From the NCBI GenBank assembly GCA_964479595.1, contig CAYZMU010000025.1, positions 1-18,552 of the forward strand: DNA of 18,552 nucleotides. Direction: 5' to 3'. The stretch's first letter is position 1. Each line of letters starts with the position of its first letter. The translations under genes were made by a program, and so were the position numbers. Of the stretch, positions 1 to 6,697 are shown piece after piece. The notes under the pieces were generated by a model that was given only the letters and a program-made list of their open reading frames with translations, ran no database searches and was not told the origin of the DNA. The DNA is from Firm-04 sp964479595 (GTDB taxonomy: Bacteria; Bacillota; Clostridia; Oscillospirales; Ruminococcaceae).

Positions 1-293
1 TTGGGGTAGGCGTAGTTTAGGTCCTCAATCGCGGCGCGCTCCATGTAGCCCTCCAAATCGTTGGAGTCGGAGAACTTTTCCAGCTCGCGCTGTTCCTCCT
101 GCGCGCGGGCGATTGCCGCCTCCAGCTCCGCCTGTTCCGCGCGTTTCTGCATGATGGTCGCCTGTGTGGAAATCAGCGAAATCAGGCAGGCGGCGACCAG
201 CGCCAAAATCGCGAGCCTTGTCAGGATCCAGCCCAGCACCGAGCGGCGCCGCGCCTTGGCGTTCTGTCGCCGCACCCCGATATTTTTCTCCAT
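1..293 (-). CDS. DivIC/FtsB-type septum formation initiator protein (3' part outside window)
   Basis: About 97 N-terminal residues are visible and the reading frame runs off the left edge. The layout is the one expected for the septum formation initiator family: a short basic cytoplasmic N-terminus rich in Arg and Lys (residues 1-19), one hydrophobic membrane segment (about 20-42), then a heptad-like coiled coil rich in Gln, Glu and Ala (about 44-75). A conserved-looking tail follows, with GYMER (82-86) and NYAYP (93-97), resembling the Y-E-x-A-x-x-DL-x-Y-x-x-P pattern that follows the coiled coil in DivIC and FtsB. Family members are bitopic membrane proteins that join FtsL and FtsQ/DivIB in the divisome to control septal wall synthesis. 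The ATG at 291-293 has a GAGGTG ribosome-binding site 6 bases upstream (300-305). The gene lies 36 bp downstream of the AraC regulator in the same direction. DivIC versus FtsB or FtsL cannot be decided from this fragment. Confidence 0.8.
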   Translation of the reverse strand, partial: MEKNIGVRRQNAKARRRSVLGWILTRLAILALVAACLISLISTQATIMQKRAEQAELEAAIARAQEEQRELEKFSDSNDLEGYMERAAIEDLNYAYP

Positions 294-329
294 TTTGTTC
301 ACCTCTTGTGCCAAAAGTTCGTGCCGCGG

Positions 330-1187
330 TCACGGTCTGTTCTTTCCGCGCCAAAGCTCCCGATACTGCCCGCAGGTCGTGCCCTGCGTTTTCTTAAATA
401 CCTGAATGAAATAGCACTGGTCGTGATAACCGCAGAGCTCCGAGATTTCCCGAACGCTCGTGTCGGTCGTGCGCAGCAGTTTCTTGGCGTATTCCATGCG
501 CAGCCGCGTGACGTGGTCGACAATGCTCTCGTGAAATTCCCGCTTGAACTCCCGCGAAAGATAGGAGCGGCTGATATCAAAGCGCTCCGCGACCGCGTCA
601 AGGCTCAAATCCTCGGTGTAGTGCGTGTCAAGGTAGATGATGACGGCGCGCAGCTTGGCGCGCAGCCGCGGGTTCTGTTCCGCTTTGGGGTCGGGCGGCG
701 CGCACAGCATCGTTAAAAGCCGTGTCAGCAGGCAGGAATTCTGCATCTCATTGGGCCGGTTGGGCGGCCCGCAGTTTGTAAAATAAAGTTCGTAAAGCAG
801 GTCGCGGTAGGGCTCGACCCGCGCGGGGTGAAAGCGGATAGGATAGTGCTCCATGAGGTAGTAGTGGTAGTACGCCGCGCTCGCGCAGCCGCCGAACCGC
901 GCGTAGAGCAGTTCCAGCGTGCCGAAATCGTCCGGGGAAAAGCGCGTGGGCGTCAGACAGTCCAGAAAGAGGCAGTCGCCCTCCCGCAGCGCGAAAAGCC
1001 GGCTCTCCCGCCGCAGTTTCCCCTCCCCGGCGGTGACCACGGCGAACACGAACGCGCCGCTCTCGCGCTCAAAAAGCGTCCCCGGCTCGGTAAACTCGGT
1101 GCGCCCGCACTCAAACAGACAGTAGAGCCACTCTCTCGTGGCGGCGTTCGGCGTGCGCGTGACGGGGGCTTTTTCAGGTGTCGGCAT
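330..1187 (-). CDS. AraC/XylS family transcriptional regulator
   Basis: This is a 285-residue one-component regulator. The C-terminal part (about 175-280) is the AraC/XylS DNA-binding domain with its two helix-turn-helix units: LSLDAVAERFDISRSYLSRE at 195-214, and a second near 242-264 containing VREISELCGYHDQCYF. The usual GY(x)D(x)xYF-x-x-x-FKK signature is present, ending at 265-266. The N-terminal half (about 20-120) looks like a cupin-type ligand domain, with short beta strands and a GDCLFL turn; its effector cannot be told from sequence. Reading could begin further upstream at 1226, but the ATG at 1185-1187 has a strong GGAGGAGA ribosome-binding site (1191-1198), so it is chosen. This start overlaps the end of the MutS-like gene by 14 bases, suggesting translation coupled to that gene. 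Regulators of this class usually control carbohydrate genes, so the downstream-most genes of the glucan cluster are plausible targets, but no operator was identified. Confidence 0.9.
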   Translation of the reverse strand: MPTPEKAPVTRTPNAATREWLYCLFECGRTEFTEPGTLFERESGAFVFAVVTAGEGKLRRESRLFALREGDCLFLDCLTPTRFSPDDFGTLELLYARFGGCASAAYYHYYLMEHYPIRFHPARVEPYRDLLYELYFTNCGPPNRPNEMQNSCLLTRLLTMLCAPPDPKAEQNPRLRAKLRAVIIYLDTHYTEDLSLDAVAERFDISRSYLSREFKREFHESIVDHVTRLRMEYAKKLLRTTDTSVREISELCGYHDQCYFIQVFKKTQGTTCGQYRELWRGKNRP

Positions 1188-2772
1188 GGTTCTCCTCCCC
1201 GGGCAGATTTTCGCAGAGCTGCTCAAACGTGATTTGGAAGCGCCGGGCGATTTCCTCCGCGTACGCTTTCCCCTCGGGCGCCTTGAAACGGAGGTGAAAG
1301 CCCTCCTCCATGACGGCGCTGACGGCTCCGACGCGGGATTTTTCGCTCCGCAGCGCGTCCAGATTTTCCGCGAGTTCGGTCATATGCGTATTGTAAACCG
1401 CCCGCGCCCCGAGCGCGCAGAGATACTTGAGCGCGTCTCTGGCGATATAGAGCGCCTCCGCGTGCATGGTCGTCGCGAAGGATTCGTTGCACAGCACAAG
1501 GCTATGGGACGTTGCGTGTTTGCTGATTTCACAAAACCGCGCCGCCTCCTCGCCGAGCCGCCCGTAGGAGAGCGTCTGATTCTCGTCGGCGGGGAAGTGC
1601 GTGTAGATTCCGTCGCAGATTTCGATTTCCGCGCGCGTGCCGGGCACGTCAAGGCCCTGCTGAAAGAGCAGCACCGCCAAAGCGACGCCTTGGGTGAGTA
1701 TCGTCTTGCCGCCGCGGTTTCGCCCTGTCAGGATGATGACGCGCCCCGACCGCTCAAACGCCAGATCGTTGCCGATTACAGGTTCCTTGCCGCCGAGCAG
1801 CGCCAGCCGGATGTTATAAAGCCCCTCAAAGCGTGTGCCGTCGTTTGAAATTTCCGGGCGGCAGAATGAAAGCCCCTTAAGGCTTTGTTCCAGCCGCAGA
1901 AACCGCAGGTAGAGGAGCATTTCGCCGCCGAGCCCCGCGAGGATTTCCGCGCCCTGCCCGCCGTAGCGCGACAGCAGCGTTTTGAGCCGCCTTTTGAGCT
2001 GCGGCAGCATTTCCTCGATGATGTTTGTCAGATTATTCATCAAAATGTCGCGCCCGTCCGCGGCATTGCTGTTGTGCGACAGAAACGTAAAAGGCGTCAA
2101 GTCCGGGTCTTCCGGGTGGCGCTTGCGGTGAAACTGCGTGTACTTTTCCAGCACGCCCTTCTCGGTGTAGGAGAATGCGTTGAGCGAGACAATCCCCGCC
2201 TCCGTCGGGACGAACTCGGTGTCGAGGTTTACCCCGATGGTCATGCTGCGCACCGCCGCCGCGTCGTCGGAAATCGTCCGCAAATCCTCGTCCAGCGCCT
2301 CAAAGCCCGCCTCCGCGCAGGTTTTCTCCACAAAACTTTGCAGTTTTGACAGCCCCTCGGAGCGAAACTTCCTGCCCTCAAAAAGGCGGTTTAAGTGCCG
2401 CATGGCGTCGGCGTAGTGCGACAGCGAGCGGAAAGCCTGCAGCAGGTCCCAGATGCCCGCCTTGCGGGTGTTGGGCGGCAGCACGGCGCCGAAAGCCGCC
2501 TCGTCAAAGACGCGCCGCAGCTCCTCGCAGAGCGCCAGATCGCCTCTTAAATCATCGAGGATTTCCTGCCGGTAGCGAATCGTCTCAATGTTTGTCGGCA
2601 TTTTGAGGAGGATTTTGCGCAGCGCCTCGCGTTCTCTGGTGTCCTTAGAAAGCGCGTTTATCAGCGCGGAAAGCCCCAAGTCATTCGCCGTGACCGGGGA
2701 AATCTCCGTATATTCCTCCCCGCCCTTGCGCCAGAGCAGGCTGAAATCGGCGCGCGGTGTCTCGTTCATCAT
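1174..2772 (-). CDS. MutS-family ATPase lacking the mismatch-recognition domain
   Basis: This 532-residue protein carries the MutS domain V ATPase at its C-terminus. The P-loop is GRNRGGKT (350-357), matching the GxNxxGKT form of MutS. An SYGRLGEEAARF segment (402-413) sits where MutS has its ABC-like signature, LVLCNESFATT (425-435) is the Walker B region, and NTHMTEL (461-467) matches the switch-histidine motif. The N-terminal 340 residues are helical and resemble the MutS core and lever domains. The mismatch-reading domain I, the connector and the endonuclease Smr tail of MutS2 are all missing. The usual Walker B aspartate is replaced by Asn 429, followed by Glu 430. Short MutS-like proteins with an NESF-type motif occur in Firmicutes, and their role is not established. 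The start ATG overlaps the stop of the cysteine-cluster gene (ATGA) without a good ribosome-binding site, so translation is probably coupled. A second ATG follows directly, and either could be used. Confidence 0.85.
   Translation of the reverse strand: MMNETPRADFSLLWRKGGEEYTEISPVTANDLGLSALINALSKDTREREALRKILLKMPTNIETIRYRQEILDDLRGDLALCEELRRVFDEAAFGAVLPPNTRKAGIWDLLQAFRSLSHYADAMRHLNRLFEGRKFRSEGLSKLQSFVEKTCAEAGFEALDEDLRTISDDAAAVRSMTIGVNLDTEFVPTEAGIVSLNAFSYTEKGVLEKYTQFHRKRHPEDPDLTPFTFLSHNSNAADGRDILMNNLTNIIEEMLPQLKRRLKTLLSRYGGQGAEILAGLGGEMLLYLRFLRLEQSLKGLSFCRPEISNDGTRFEGLYNIRLALLGGKEPVIGNDLAFERSGRVIILTGRNRGGKTILTQGVALAVLLFQQGLDVPGTRAEIEICDGIYTHFPADENQTLSYGRLGEEAARFCEISKHATSHSLVLCNESFATTMHAEALYIARDALKYLCALGARAVYNTHMTELAENLDALRSEKSRVGAVSAVMEEGFHLRFKAPEGKAYAEEIARRFQITFEQLCENLPGEENHADT
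1191..1198 (-). promoter_or_regulatory. Ribosome-binding site deciding the start of the AraC gene
   Basis: Read on the minus strand the site is GGAGGAGA, with six bases between GGAGG and the ATG at 1185-1187. It lies inside the last codons of the upstream MutS-like gene. No comparable site precedes the upstream in-frame start at 1226, which is why the shorter protein is preferred. Confidence 0.75.
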
Positions 2773-3242
2773 TCCGGCAGAAAGCGGTAGTTTTCGTGGA
2801 AAGGCTTTATAAGCCCCGGGTCTTTGCTTATCTCCTCAAAGATTCGTTCGCGCAGCCCCTCGTCCAGCAGTTTGTTCAGCGCCGGCATCTGCGCCTCGCC
2901 CACGCCCGGGCAGTGCGTATAAAGCGCCAGTTTCGGCGTGCCGTCGCGGTCTTTCATCACCCGCAGCGGCCAGACCGAGCAGGCAAAGGGTTTCTCGTCA
3001 ACCGGGAGCGTGCAGCCGCTTTCGGGATTGAGAAACGGGCACGGACGCGGGCAGCCGTCGTCATACGAAAGGGTCAGCCGCACTTTGCCGCCCTCGGCCT
3101 GCGGGTCAAACGCCGCCGGATTCGGGAGCCGTTCTACCGAGCGCGGGTCAAAGCTTGGCAGCTCCCACGCGCTTTGCTCCTCAAAAACGCAGCAGTTCTG
3201 ACATTTCGCGCAGGTTTCGCGGGCAAGGATTGCTTTGAGCAT
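2769..3242 (-). CDS. YkgJ-type cysteine-cluster protein (putative metal-binding)
   Basis: A 157-residue cytosolic protein with an N-terminal CAKCQNCC motif (Cys 11, 14, 17, 18), the CxxCxxCC hallmark of the YkgJ/UPF0153 zinc- or iron-chelating cluster family. Further conserved-looking cysteines follow at 64, 68, 77, 88 and 111, within CPRPCPFL, GCTLP and PFACSVWPL. This matches the family pattern C-x(3)-CPFL...C...RP-x-x-C-x-x-[FW]P. No signal peptide or membrane segment is visible. The function of the family is unknown; metal binding is inferred from the cysteines. The start has an AGAGGAG ribosome-binding site. The stop overlaps the start of the MutS-like gene by four bases, so the two are translated together, which is the strongest clue to a shared role. 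The DUF2156 gene ends 49 bp upstream. Confidence 0.88.
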   Translation of the reverse strand: MLKAILARETCAKCQNCCVFEEQSAWELPSFDPRSVERLPNPAAFDPQAEGGKVRLTLSYDDGCPRPCPFLNPESGCTLPVDEKPFACSVWPLRVMKDRDGTPKLALYTHCPGVGEAQMPALNKLLDEGLRERIFEEISKDPGLIKPFHENYRFLPE

Positions 3243-3291
3243 GGCGGTTCTCCTCTCGCAGGGGCGGTTTCACGGGTATTTGTTCAAACTC

Positions 3292-4194
3292 TTACGGCAG
3301 CGCCTCGGCGAGGAACTTCTCCTGTTCCAAATCCGGGTGGTAGGACTGCTTGGAGGCGCGCATGCCGCCGTCGCCTAAATCCTCCTCGCGATTGAGATAT
3401 TGAGCGTCGGGGAGGACTTTTGCCATCTCGCTGGCGACTTTGGGCCACGCGTGCGGATAGCCCGGGACGACCTTCTCAAAATGCACGTCGTAAATCCCGT
3501 CTGAAATCTCCGAGGCCATCGTCATTCCGACAGGTTTCCCTTCCGCGTAGAGCAGCAGCCCGCGCAGACGCAGCGCGTCAAACTCCCGCGCCGCCTCGGT
3601 GATACAGGCAAACTCCGCCTGCAGCGAGGGGTCTTTGGGGTCCTCGCGTCCTTTGAGCCAATCCGCCGCGATTTCCACGGCGTATTCGGCGTTCTCCGCA
3701 ATCAGCGGCTGAATCTGCGCGTCGGGATAGGCGCGGTCAAACTGCGCAATATGGTTTCGCTTGCCGTGATAGCGGCTGCCTTTTAGCTCGGCGAGATTTT
3801 CCCGCAGGTAGAGATATTCCGTGTAGTCCGGGCAGGGCGTGAACCGAAATTCCCCGGGGAACGCTCCCCGCAGCGTCTCGCACTGCGCCGCCGTCAGCAG
3901 CGACAGCGAGAATTTCTCCCCCGAATCTTGCGCGTGCGCTTTTAAAGCCCGCAGCGCGCCGAGCGTTTCCGCCTCATCGCCGCCCAACGGGAAACCGTAC
4001 GAGCCCGCGCGAAACCCCAGCGTATAGCGCCGCAGCAGGACCCCGCCCGAAAACGCGATTTGTGTGCCGTATTTGTGCCGCAGCAGATAGAGGCTTGCGA
4101 AGGCGCAGTCATTCTCCCTTGCGTGAGAGCGCTCCGCGGCGGCGCGGCAGGGTTCGCGGTCCGCTAAATCCGGCGCACGAAAAGGAATCCGCAT
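3292..4194 (-). CDS. DUF2156 protein, GNAT-like phosphatidylglycerol lysyltransferase C-terminal domain family
   Basis: A 300-residue protein without membrane segments, covering a double GNAT-like fold of the DUF2156 type. Supporting motifs are GSRYHGKRNHIAQF at 139-152 (the KRN-x-x-x-x-F element of the family), GLLLYAEGKPVGMTMASEI at 212-230, and the C-terminal LNREEDLG (267-274) followed by MRASKQSYHP (278-287). These last two are the most characteristic blocks of the clostridial members. The domain is related to the catalytic part of MprF, which moves lysine from Lys-tRNA to phosphatidylglycerol. Here the MprF membrane part is missing, so the substrate is unknown and tRNA-dependent aminoacyl transfer is only a possibility. 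The gene starts 6 bp after the stop of the GH13 hydrolase gene, which implies one transcript, though no biochemical link between the two is apparent. Confidence 0.85.
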   Translation of the reverse strand: MRIPFRAPDLADREPCRAAAERSHARENDCAFASLYLLRHKYGTQIAFSGGVLLRRYTLGFRAGSYGFPLGGDEAETLGALRALKAHAQDSGEKFSLSLLTAAQCETLRGAFPGEFRFTPCPDYTEYLYLRENLAELKGSRYHGKRNHIAQFDRAYPDAQIQPLIAENAEYAVEIAADWLKGREDPKDPSLQAEFACITEAAREFDALRLRGLLLYAEGKPVGMTMASEISDGIYDVHFEKVVPGYPHAWPKVASEMAKVLPDAQYLNREEDLGDGGMRASKQSYHPDLEQEKFLAEALP

Positions 4195-4200
4195 GCGCCC

Positions 4201-6075
4201 TCACAGCTCCACTTTCACCGCGACATAATCGTACGCCGGCAGATAGAGCGTGTTGCCCTCCACCTTGCCGTGCAGCGTCTCGAAGCGCGTGTAGTAGTCC
4301 GTAAAGAGCGACTTGTCGATATCGAAGGACAAATCCCGCTCGGAACGGTTCAGCGCGATGACCATCGCTTTCCTTCTGTGGTTGCGGTAGCGCGCGAAGA
4401 CCACGTAGTCGTCCGAAAGGGTGAGAAATTTTAAGTTCCCGTCGACAAAGACCTTGGAGGAATGGCGGATGCGGGAAAGCTCTTTCGTAAATTCCACCAG
4501 ATCCGCGTCCTCGTGCCCCCACGGGAAGCAGCGGCGGTTGAACGGGTCGCCGTAGCCGTCAAGCCCCGCCTCGTCGCCGTAATAGACGCTCGGCACGCCG
4601 GGCAGGAAGAACTGCAGCACCATCGCGCACTTGAGACGCTTCTTGCCGAGCTCATACTGCTGCGGTGTCAGTCTGCGCTCCGCGAGCTGGTCCTTGGTCT
4701 TGCCCTCGGAGGAATCCCCGCCCAGAATCGTAATCGCGCGCTCCTTGTCGTGTGTGGAGACGAAGTTCATCAGCACATCGACCACGGGCTTGGGGTAGTT
4801 TTCCAGAATCGTCATGATGCCCGCGCGGAAATCGTAGGGGCTGCCCCCCATCACATAGTTGAGAATCGCCTCGCGGAACGGGTAGTTCATCACCGAATCG
4901 AGCTCCCCGCCGAGCAGGTAGCGCCGTTTCTCGCCGTAGGATTCCTTCGTGGAGGCGTCCTCCCAGACTTCCCCGATGATGATGTGGTCGCCCTGCGCAC
5001 GCTTGACGCAGTCGCGCAGACGGTCCAAGAATTCGCTGGGCAGCTCGTCCGCGACGTCCAGGCGGAAACCCGCCGCCCCGAGCGACATCCAGTATTCCAG
5101 CACCCCGCCTTTTCCGCAGATGAAATCGGTGTAGCTGGGCTCGTTTTCGTTGACATTGGGCAGCGTGTCAATGCCCCACCACGATTCGTAGATATTCGGG
5201 TACTGATGGAAGGTGTACCACTTGTAATAGGGGCTGTCCTCGGAATTGAAGGCGCCCACGGAATCGTAGCGGGAGAATTTGTTGAAATAGATACTGTCGG
5301 AACCCGTGTGGGAGAACACCCCGTCCAGCACGACGCTGATGCCGTGGCGCCCCGCCTCGTTGCACAGCCGCACAAAATCCTGATTCGTCCCCAGCAGCGG
5401 GTCAATCTTGCGGTAGTCCGCGGTGTTGTAGCGGTGGTTCTCGTGCGCCTCGAAGATGGGGTTTAAGTAGATACAGGTGACGCCCAGACTCTCGAGATAG
5501 TCAAGACTTTGTACAATCCCTTCCAGATCCCCGCCGAAGTAGTCGTTGTTCCAGACATGACCGTTCTGGTCGGGGCGGTAGTAAGGTGTTCCGCCCCAGT
5601 CGTCCCGCAGCACTCTGTCCTCGGGGACGTCTTTGTGCGGCAGCCCGCTTTTGCGGAAGCGGTCCGGGAAAATCTGGTAGATGACCCCGCCCTTGAGGAA
5701 ATCGGGGGTGTGGAAGTTCTCGTCATAGACCGTCAGCTGAAAGAGATTCTCCCCTTCCAGCACGCCCTCGTGGGTTTTCGCCTTCTTGACGTAAATCCAG
5801 CGCCCGTCCGTGCGCGCGGCGAAGTAGTAGTAGTGGACGCCGGGATATTTCGCGGAGCAGGTCGCGCTGTAGTAGACGTCCTCGCCGTGGCGGTAGACGG
5901 TGTTCATCGGGATAAAGCGCTCTTTCAGCCCGGGGCGGTAGAGCACCAGCATGGGGTTGCTCTCAAGGACGAGACTATCCGGCAGACAGATGGTGAAGGT
6001 GCAGGGTTCGTTCTGGCGCAGCGCGCCGAAGACGGACTTATAGGCGCGGTCCCAGCTGTCGTAAATTCTTTTCAT
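4201..6075 (-). CDS. Intracellular GH13 alpha-glucan hydrolase (neopullulanase/cyclomaltodextrinase-like)
   Basis: A 624-residue alpha-amylase superfamily enzyme with no signal peptide, so it should act on cytosolic maltodextrins, cyclodextrins or glycogen. Residues 1-120 form a beta-rich N-terminal domain of the kind found in neopullulanases. The TIM barrel spans about 125-540, with a beta-sandwich tail after it. The four GH13 regions are complete: DGVFSH (251-256), GFRLDVADE with nucleophile Asp 340, IIGEVWED with acid/base Glu 369, and FVSTHDKER with Asp 443. Length and domain order fit neopullulanase, maltogenic amylase or cyclomaltodextrinase; these activities cannot be separated by reading. 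An AGGAGT ribosome-binding site precedes the ATG. glgP lies upstream in the same direction but is separated by 622 bp of repeats, so co-transcription is uncertain. A debranching-like role complementing the phosphorylase is a reasonable inference. Confidence 0.93.
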   Translation of the reverse strand: MKRIYDSWDRAYKSVFGALRQNEPCTFTICLPDSLVLESNPMLVLYRPGLKERFIPMNTVYRHGEDVYYSATCSAKYPGVHYYYFAARTDGRWIYVKKAKTHEGVLEGENLFQLTVYDENFHTPDFLKGGVIYQIFPDRFRKSGLPHKDVPEDRVLRDDWGGTPYYRPDQNGHVWNNDYFGGDLEGIVQSLDYLESLGVTCIYLNPIFEAHENHRYNTADYRKIDPLLGTNQDFVRLCNEAGRHGISVVLDGVFSHTGSDSIYFNKFSRYDSVGAFNSEDSPYYKWYTFHQYPNIYESWWGIDTLPNVNENEPSYTDFICGKGGVLEYWMSLGAAGFRLDVADELPSEFLDRLRDCVKRAQGDHIIIGEVWEDASTKESYGEKRRYLLGGELDSVMNYPFREAILNYVMGGSPYDFRAGIMTILENYPKPVVDVLMNFVSTHDKERAITILGGDSSEGKTKDQLAERRLTPQQYELGKKRLKCAMVLQFFLPGVPSVYYGDEAGLDGYGDPFNRRCFPWGHEDADLVEFTKELSRIRHSSKVFVDGNLKFLTLSDDYVVFARYRNHRRKAMVIALNRSERDLSFDIDKSLFTDYYTRFETLHGKVEGNTLYLPAYDYVAVKVEL

Positions 6076-6120
6076 GCGCTACTCCTGTTTCTGTTTTTCC
6101 CACATGGGGGCAATATATCG

Positions 6121-6240
6121 CTCCCTCCCCGTCAGGGAGGGACCGGAGGATCTTTCCCCATTCGCGGGGGACATCGTTTCGCTCCCTCCCCGTCAGGGAG
6201 GGACCGGAGGTTCTTTTCCCCAAACGGGGGTATCGTTTCG
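6121..6240. repeat. Two tandem copies of a ~61-bp unit with paired hairpins
   Basis: Copy one (6121-6181) and copy two (6182-6240) are nearly identical. Each begins with a perfect hairpin, TCCCTCCC-CGTCA-GGGAGGGA (6122-6142 and 6183-6203), continues with ACCGGAGG, and carries a second CCCC...GGGG hairpin before ending in ATCGTTTCG. The sequence just before copy one (about 6098-6120, with CCCACATGGGGG and ATATCG) looks like the tail of an earlier, diverged copy. The arrangement resembles extragenic palindromic repeats rather than a gene or CRISPR, because the units abut without unique spacers. Confidence 0.8.
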
Positions 6241-6322
6241 CGTTCCTTCTGGGGGGATCAAGACCGTTTCCCACCGGGACATTCACCGACCGCGCCGCCA
6301 TGACCTCCATATCGGGACAGGC

Positions 6323-6495
6323 AGCCGGCTTCGGGGATAACATCACAGTTTCCGGCAACAGCACGAGCGGGCAGTAAAACCCCGGCAGGGGGAGAAAGCG
6401 GTTTGCGGCAGCCCCCAAACGCCACTGCCCGTGACAACATAGCCGGCTTCGGGGATAACATCACAGTTTCCGGCAACAGCACGAGCGGGCAGTAA
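6323..6495. repeat. 118-bp tandem repeat, two visible copies, collapsed at the assembly gap
   Basis: The 55 bases at 6323-6377 (beginning AGCCGGCTTCGGGG) recur exactly at 6441-6495, giving a period of 118 bp. The intervening 6378-6440 holds a CCCC-GGCA-GGGG hairpin (6380-6391) related to the GTCA-loop hairpins nearby. Directly after the N run, CAGGGGGAG (6596-6604) matches 6386-6394 of the unit, so the array most likely continues through the gap for an unknown number of copies. Confidence 0.85.
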
Positions 6496-6595
6496 NNNNN
6501 NNNNNNNNNNNNNNNNNNNNNNNNNNNNNNNNNNNNNNNNNNNNNNNNNNNNNNNNNNNNNNNNNNNNNNNNNNNNNNNNNNNNNNNNNNNNNNN
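6496..6595. other. Assembly gap (100 N)
   Basis: Exactly 100 undetermined bases, a round figure normally used as a placeholder when gap length is unknown. It falls within the 118-bp tandem array, so repeat collapse explains the break. Sequence on both sides matches the same unit, which supports the scaffold join. Confidence 0.97.
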
Positions 6596-6618
6596 CAGGG
6601 GGAGAGGGCAATCGCGTT

Positions 6619-6632
6619 CCCCCGTCAGGGGG
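6619..6632. repeat. GTCA-loop hairpin
   Basis: A perfect five-pair hairpin CCCCC-GTCA-GGGGG, followed by CTCAAAAACG and then ACTTATACC (6647-6655). It belongs to the same family as the hairpins at 6122-6142, 6183-6203 and 6667-6688. Confidence 0.7.
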
Positions 6633-6666
6633 CTCAAAAACGTTTTACTTATACCGCTTTTTCCCT

Positions 6667-6688
6667 CCCCTCCCCGTCAGGGGAGGGG
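6667..6688. repeat. GTCA-loop hairpin next to the glgP stop codon
   Basis: A perfect nine-pair hairpin CCCCTCCCC-GTCA-GGGGAGGGG, starting 9 bases beyond the glgP stop. It is followed by CAGTCAAAATC and the glgP end. Read in the glgP direction it is followed by AGGGAAAAA and not by a run of T, so it lacks the tail of an intrinsic terminator, although it could stabilise the mRNA 3' end. Confidence 0.7.
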
Positions 6689-6697
6689 CAGTCAAAA

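Larger units (their letters stand above)
6076..6697. other. Repeat-rich, non-coding spacer between glgP and the GH13 gene
   Basis: This 622-bp stretch holds no credible gene. It contains two copies of a roughly 61-bp unit, a 118-bp tandem repeat interrupted by an assembly gap, and at least five short GC hairpins with GTCA, CGTCA or GGCA loops. No convincing sigma-A promoter for the GH13 gene was seen on the minus strand; a TATATT near 6112-6117 has no partner -35 box. Reading frames crossing the region are just translated repeats. Confidence 0.8.

Noticed and set aside
1138..1848. Plus-strand frame of 236 codons
   Set aside because: Antisense shadow of the MutS-like ATPase domain, whose P-loop and Walker B motifs identify the real frame.
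4462..5466. Long plus-strand frame of 334 codons opposite the GH13 gene
   Set aside because: It is an antisense shadow caused by high GC content; the minus-strand frame has all four GH13 catalytic regions.
6119..6240. Possible CRISPR array
   Set aside because: Units abut with a period of about 61 bp and have no unique spacers of even length; no cas gene is present.
6258..6611. Reading frame crossing the N run, and a similar frame at 6038-6418
   Set aside because: Both are translations of the 118-bp tandem repeat and hairpins; one contains unknown residues from the gap, neither has a ribosome-binding site or resembles a protein family.
6667..6688. Intrinsic terminator of glgP
   Set aside because: The stem is strong, but in the glgP direction it is followed by purines and not by a T-run; it matches the local hairpin repeat family instead.
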